This document shows, in pieces, positions 62,186 to 64,000 of a DNA stretch of 64,000 nt. Location of the stretch: the NCBI GenBank assembly GCA_951640165.1, contig OX621259.1, forward strand, positions 4,154,001 through 4,218,000, in the 5' to 3' direction. Source of the stretch: Pseudoips prasinana. Its lineage: Eukaryota; Arthropoda; Insecta; Lepidoptera; Nolidae. The notes under the pieces were generated by a model. The model saw only the letters and a program-made list of their open reading frames with translations. It made no database searches and was not told the origin of the DNA. Each line of letters begins with the position of its first letter. Position 1 is the stretch's first letter. The translations under genes were made by a program, and so were the position numbers.

Positions 62186-64000
62186 AATCCCATTCTTGTA
62201 TCGCCAGGGCCCATCGTGCTAATCGACCAGATGTGTCCTTTCTTGACTGCAACCAGCACAATGCTTTGTGATCTGTGGCTATCTGAAAAGAGGAACCCCA
62301 GAGATACGTTTTAAAATATTTTAACGCCCAGACTAGAGCTAAACACTCCTTCTCCGTAGTCGAATATCTGGTTTCCGTTTCCGATAACTTTCTTGAAGCA
62401 TAAGCTACCGGGTGCATTTGCCCCTCATGACTCTGCAATAATGCTGCTCCCAGGGCACCGTCACTGGAATCAACCATTATACGAGTCACCACCTTTGGAT
62501 CTGAGGAAAAATAACGTAATATTGGAGGATTACATAAAATTGTCTTCACTTGCTTAAATGACCGCTGACATTCAGTTGACCAATCAAATTTGACTCCCTT
62601 CTTTAATAATTTTGTCCAAGGTAAAGTGACTTCTGCAAAATTCTTAACAAATTTCCTGTAATAAGAAAAAAGACCTAATAATTTCCTTACATCCTTGGTG
62701 TTTTTGGGTGCTGATACTTCCCGAATAGCCTCCAATTTGGTCGTGTCTGGCTTAATTCCTTCTCTCGAGATATGGTAACCCAAGACGCAAAGCTCCGTTA
62801 AACCAAATTGACATTTCGATGATTTAAATGTCAGATTCGCCCTTCTGAAACGTACAAATAATTCTTTTAATGCTTCTAAAAATTCATGGAATGTTTCACC
62901 GTAAACTATAATGTTATCTACATAAACTATTGCGTTTTTGAAACGTAGATCTCCTATAACACGATCCATCATACGCTGAAACAAAGCCTGACTCGATTTT
63001 AAACCAAAAGGAACTACGTTAAAGGAATATAACCCTGACGCCGTGATAAACGCTGTTTTATGCTTCCCTTCTTGTATACTAGTTTGCCAATAACCGGAAT
63101 TCAAATCTAACTCCGCAAAGAATCGAGCCTTAGATAAATATCCAATTTGATCATCAATTGCTGGAATGGGGTATCTATCTGAAACAATTTTTTTGTTTAG
63201 CTTCCTATAATCAACGCAGAATCGCCATGAACCATCGCTTTTCTTAACCAAGACGACCGGTGAAGCATAAGGGCTATTTGATTCTTCTATGACACCCAAC
63301 TCCAACATTTCTTGAACCTGTTCATCAATGATTTTACGCTGGGCTGGTGAAACTCTGTAAGGTAGAGAATTAACAGGTTGCTCGTCCGTGGTTTCGATAT
63401 TAACTTTGATAATATCACAGCGGCCCAATCTGTTCAATTTTTTAAAAGAAAATATGTCTATACTACCATTCAATAAATTTACTAACTCTGCCTTATGCTC
63501 CGACTTCAAATTTTTGCCCAAAACAAAATTGCATTCGCTTTCTAACGAGAAGTCAATTGTGTTTTTCAATCCTGAAAAATAATTATAATCACTACGTGAT
63601 AAATCTACATAGTTTTTTTCCGTAATGTCTGTCACAGCGGATGATTGACATTTGACATTGCTGTCAGAAAAAAAAGAAGTACAAATTTCTTTTGAATTAA
63701 GATTTTCAGAAGAAGCCCGATTTTTTGTTTTTCGACCAAATTCTACGCTGTCTTTGCCGATCGTGACCTTACCTTTTGAAAAGTCCATAATAACGGCATA
63801 CTTGCTCAAAAAATCTTGACCTAAAATTAAATCACAAGCTAGATTTTCTACAACATAAATATTAATATTAAATTCTTTATCAACAATATAAAAATTAAAC
63901 TTAGCAGTTCCTGCCGTATTAATGTGCCTGCCGTCCACCCCTCTTATCACGCCGTCTGCAGCCCCTGATAATTGTAAATCCAACCGACATGCTAATGTAC
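62160..64000 (-). pseudogene. Gypsy protease end, reverse transcriptase and RNase H
   Basis: Open from the right edge. Protease C-terminal half: NLACDLILGQDFLSKYAVIM. RT: GVIEESNSPYASPVVLVKK, CVDYRKLNKK, FAELDLNSGYWQ, VVPFGLKSS, and the active-site motif YVDN where YVDD is expected. RNase H: MVDSSDGALGAALLQ, TEKECLALVWALKYF, ATDHKALCWL. The frame ends shortly after WDFEIVF because of one extra T. The YVDN change alone should cripple polymerase activity. Confidence 0.88.

Larger units (their letters stand above)
58545..64000 (-). mobile_element. Ty3/Gypsy LTR retrotransposon (3' part; runs off the right edge)
   Basis: On the minus strand: protease end, RT, RNase H, integrase, 2 kb noncoding, polypurine tract, LTR. 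Gag, the protease active site and the 5' LTR lie outside. Pol is broken in three places, so this copy is not autonomous. Confidence 0.85.

Overview
This window reads as intronic or intergenic DNA from an insect nuclear genome, most likely a moth or butterfly. It is AT-rich and almost wholly built from transposable-element copies. The non-LTR tails, tRNA-headed SINEs, mariner and Harbinger-type MITEs seen here are of the kinds usual in lepidopteran genomes. There is no bacterial or organellar gene, no rRNA and no convincing free-standing tRNA gene; tRNA-like A and B boxes occur only as heads of SINEs.

The only support for a resident host gene is a set of four short exons on the + strand (13561-13666, 14600-14758, 19792-19868, 43348-43455). 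Each has a recognisable acceptor and donor, and the splice phases fit one another (1, 1, 0, 0). I do not recognise the protein. Its introns, including one of about 23.5 kb, are filled with mobile DNA.

Layout. 1-9 kb: LINE remnants. They include LINE-A (ORF1 at 3102-3773, ORF2 from 4514 to about 7528), which is interrupted by an RTE fragment with an 11-bp target duplication and by a 660-bp inverted-repeat element flanked by TTAG. 9-24 kb: SINEs, MITEs, RTE tails and the first three host exons. 24-29 kb: a 5,025-bp element (24071-29095) with 29-bp perfect terminal inverted repeats and an 8-bp target duplication. It carries a THAP-type first exon on + and a broken multi-exon gene on -, and is itself invaded by an R1-like LINE. 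This is the most unusual object in the window. 29-37 kb: Harbinger-type MITE, SINEs and RTE tails. 37-41 kb: a full-length, broken RTE-type LINE inside the tail of another LINE, with a 13-bp target duplication. 41-45 kb: Harbinger-type MITE split by a LINE 3' end, the fourth host exon and LINE fragments. 45.5-46.8 kb: a complete mariner with an intact transposase. 47.8-51.3 kb: a jockey/CR1-like LINE (LINE-D) with an intact 990-residue ORF2. 51.4-58 kb: SINEs, a long hairpin, LINE 3' ends, and a second, 5'-truncated RTE copy on -. 58.5-64 kb: a Ty3/Gypsy retrotransposon on -, with 3' LTR, polypurine tract and a pol gene broken in three places; its 5' part lies beyond the window.

Only the mariner transposase and LINE-D ORF2 look undamaged. 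Labels LINE-A to LINE-F, RTE-a, RTE-b, SINE-1 and SINE-2 are local names used here to link copies; they are not database names.
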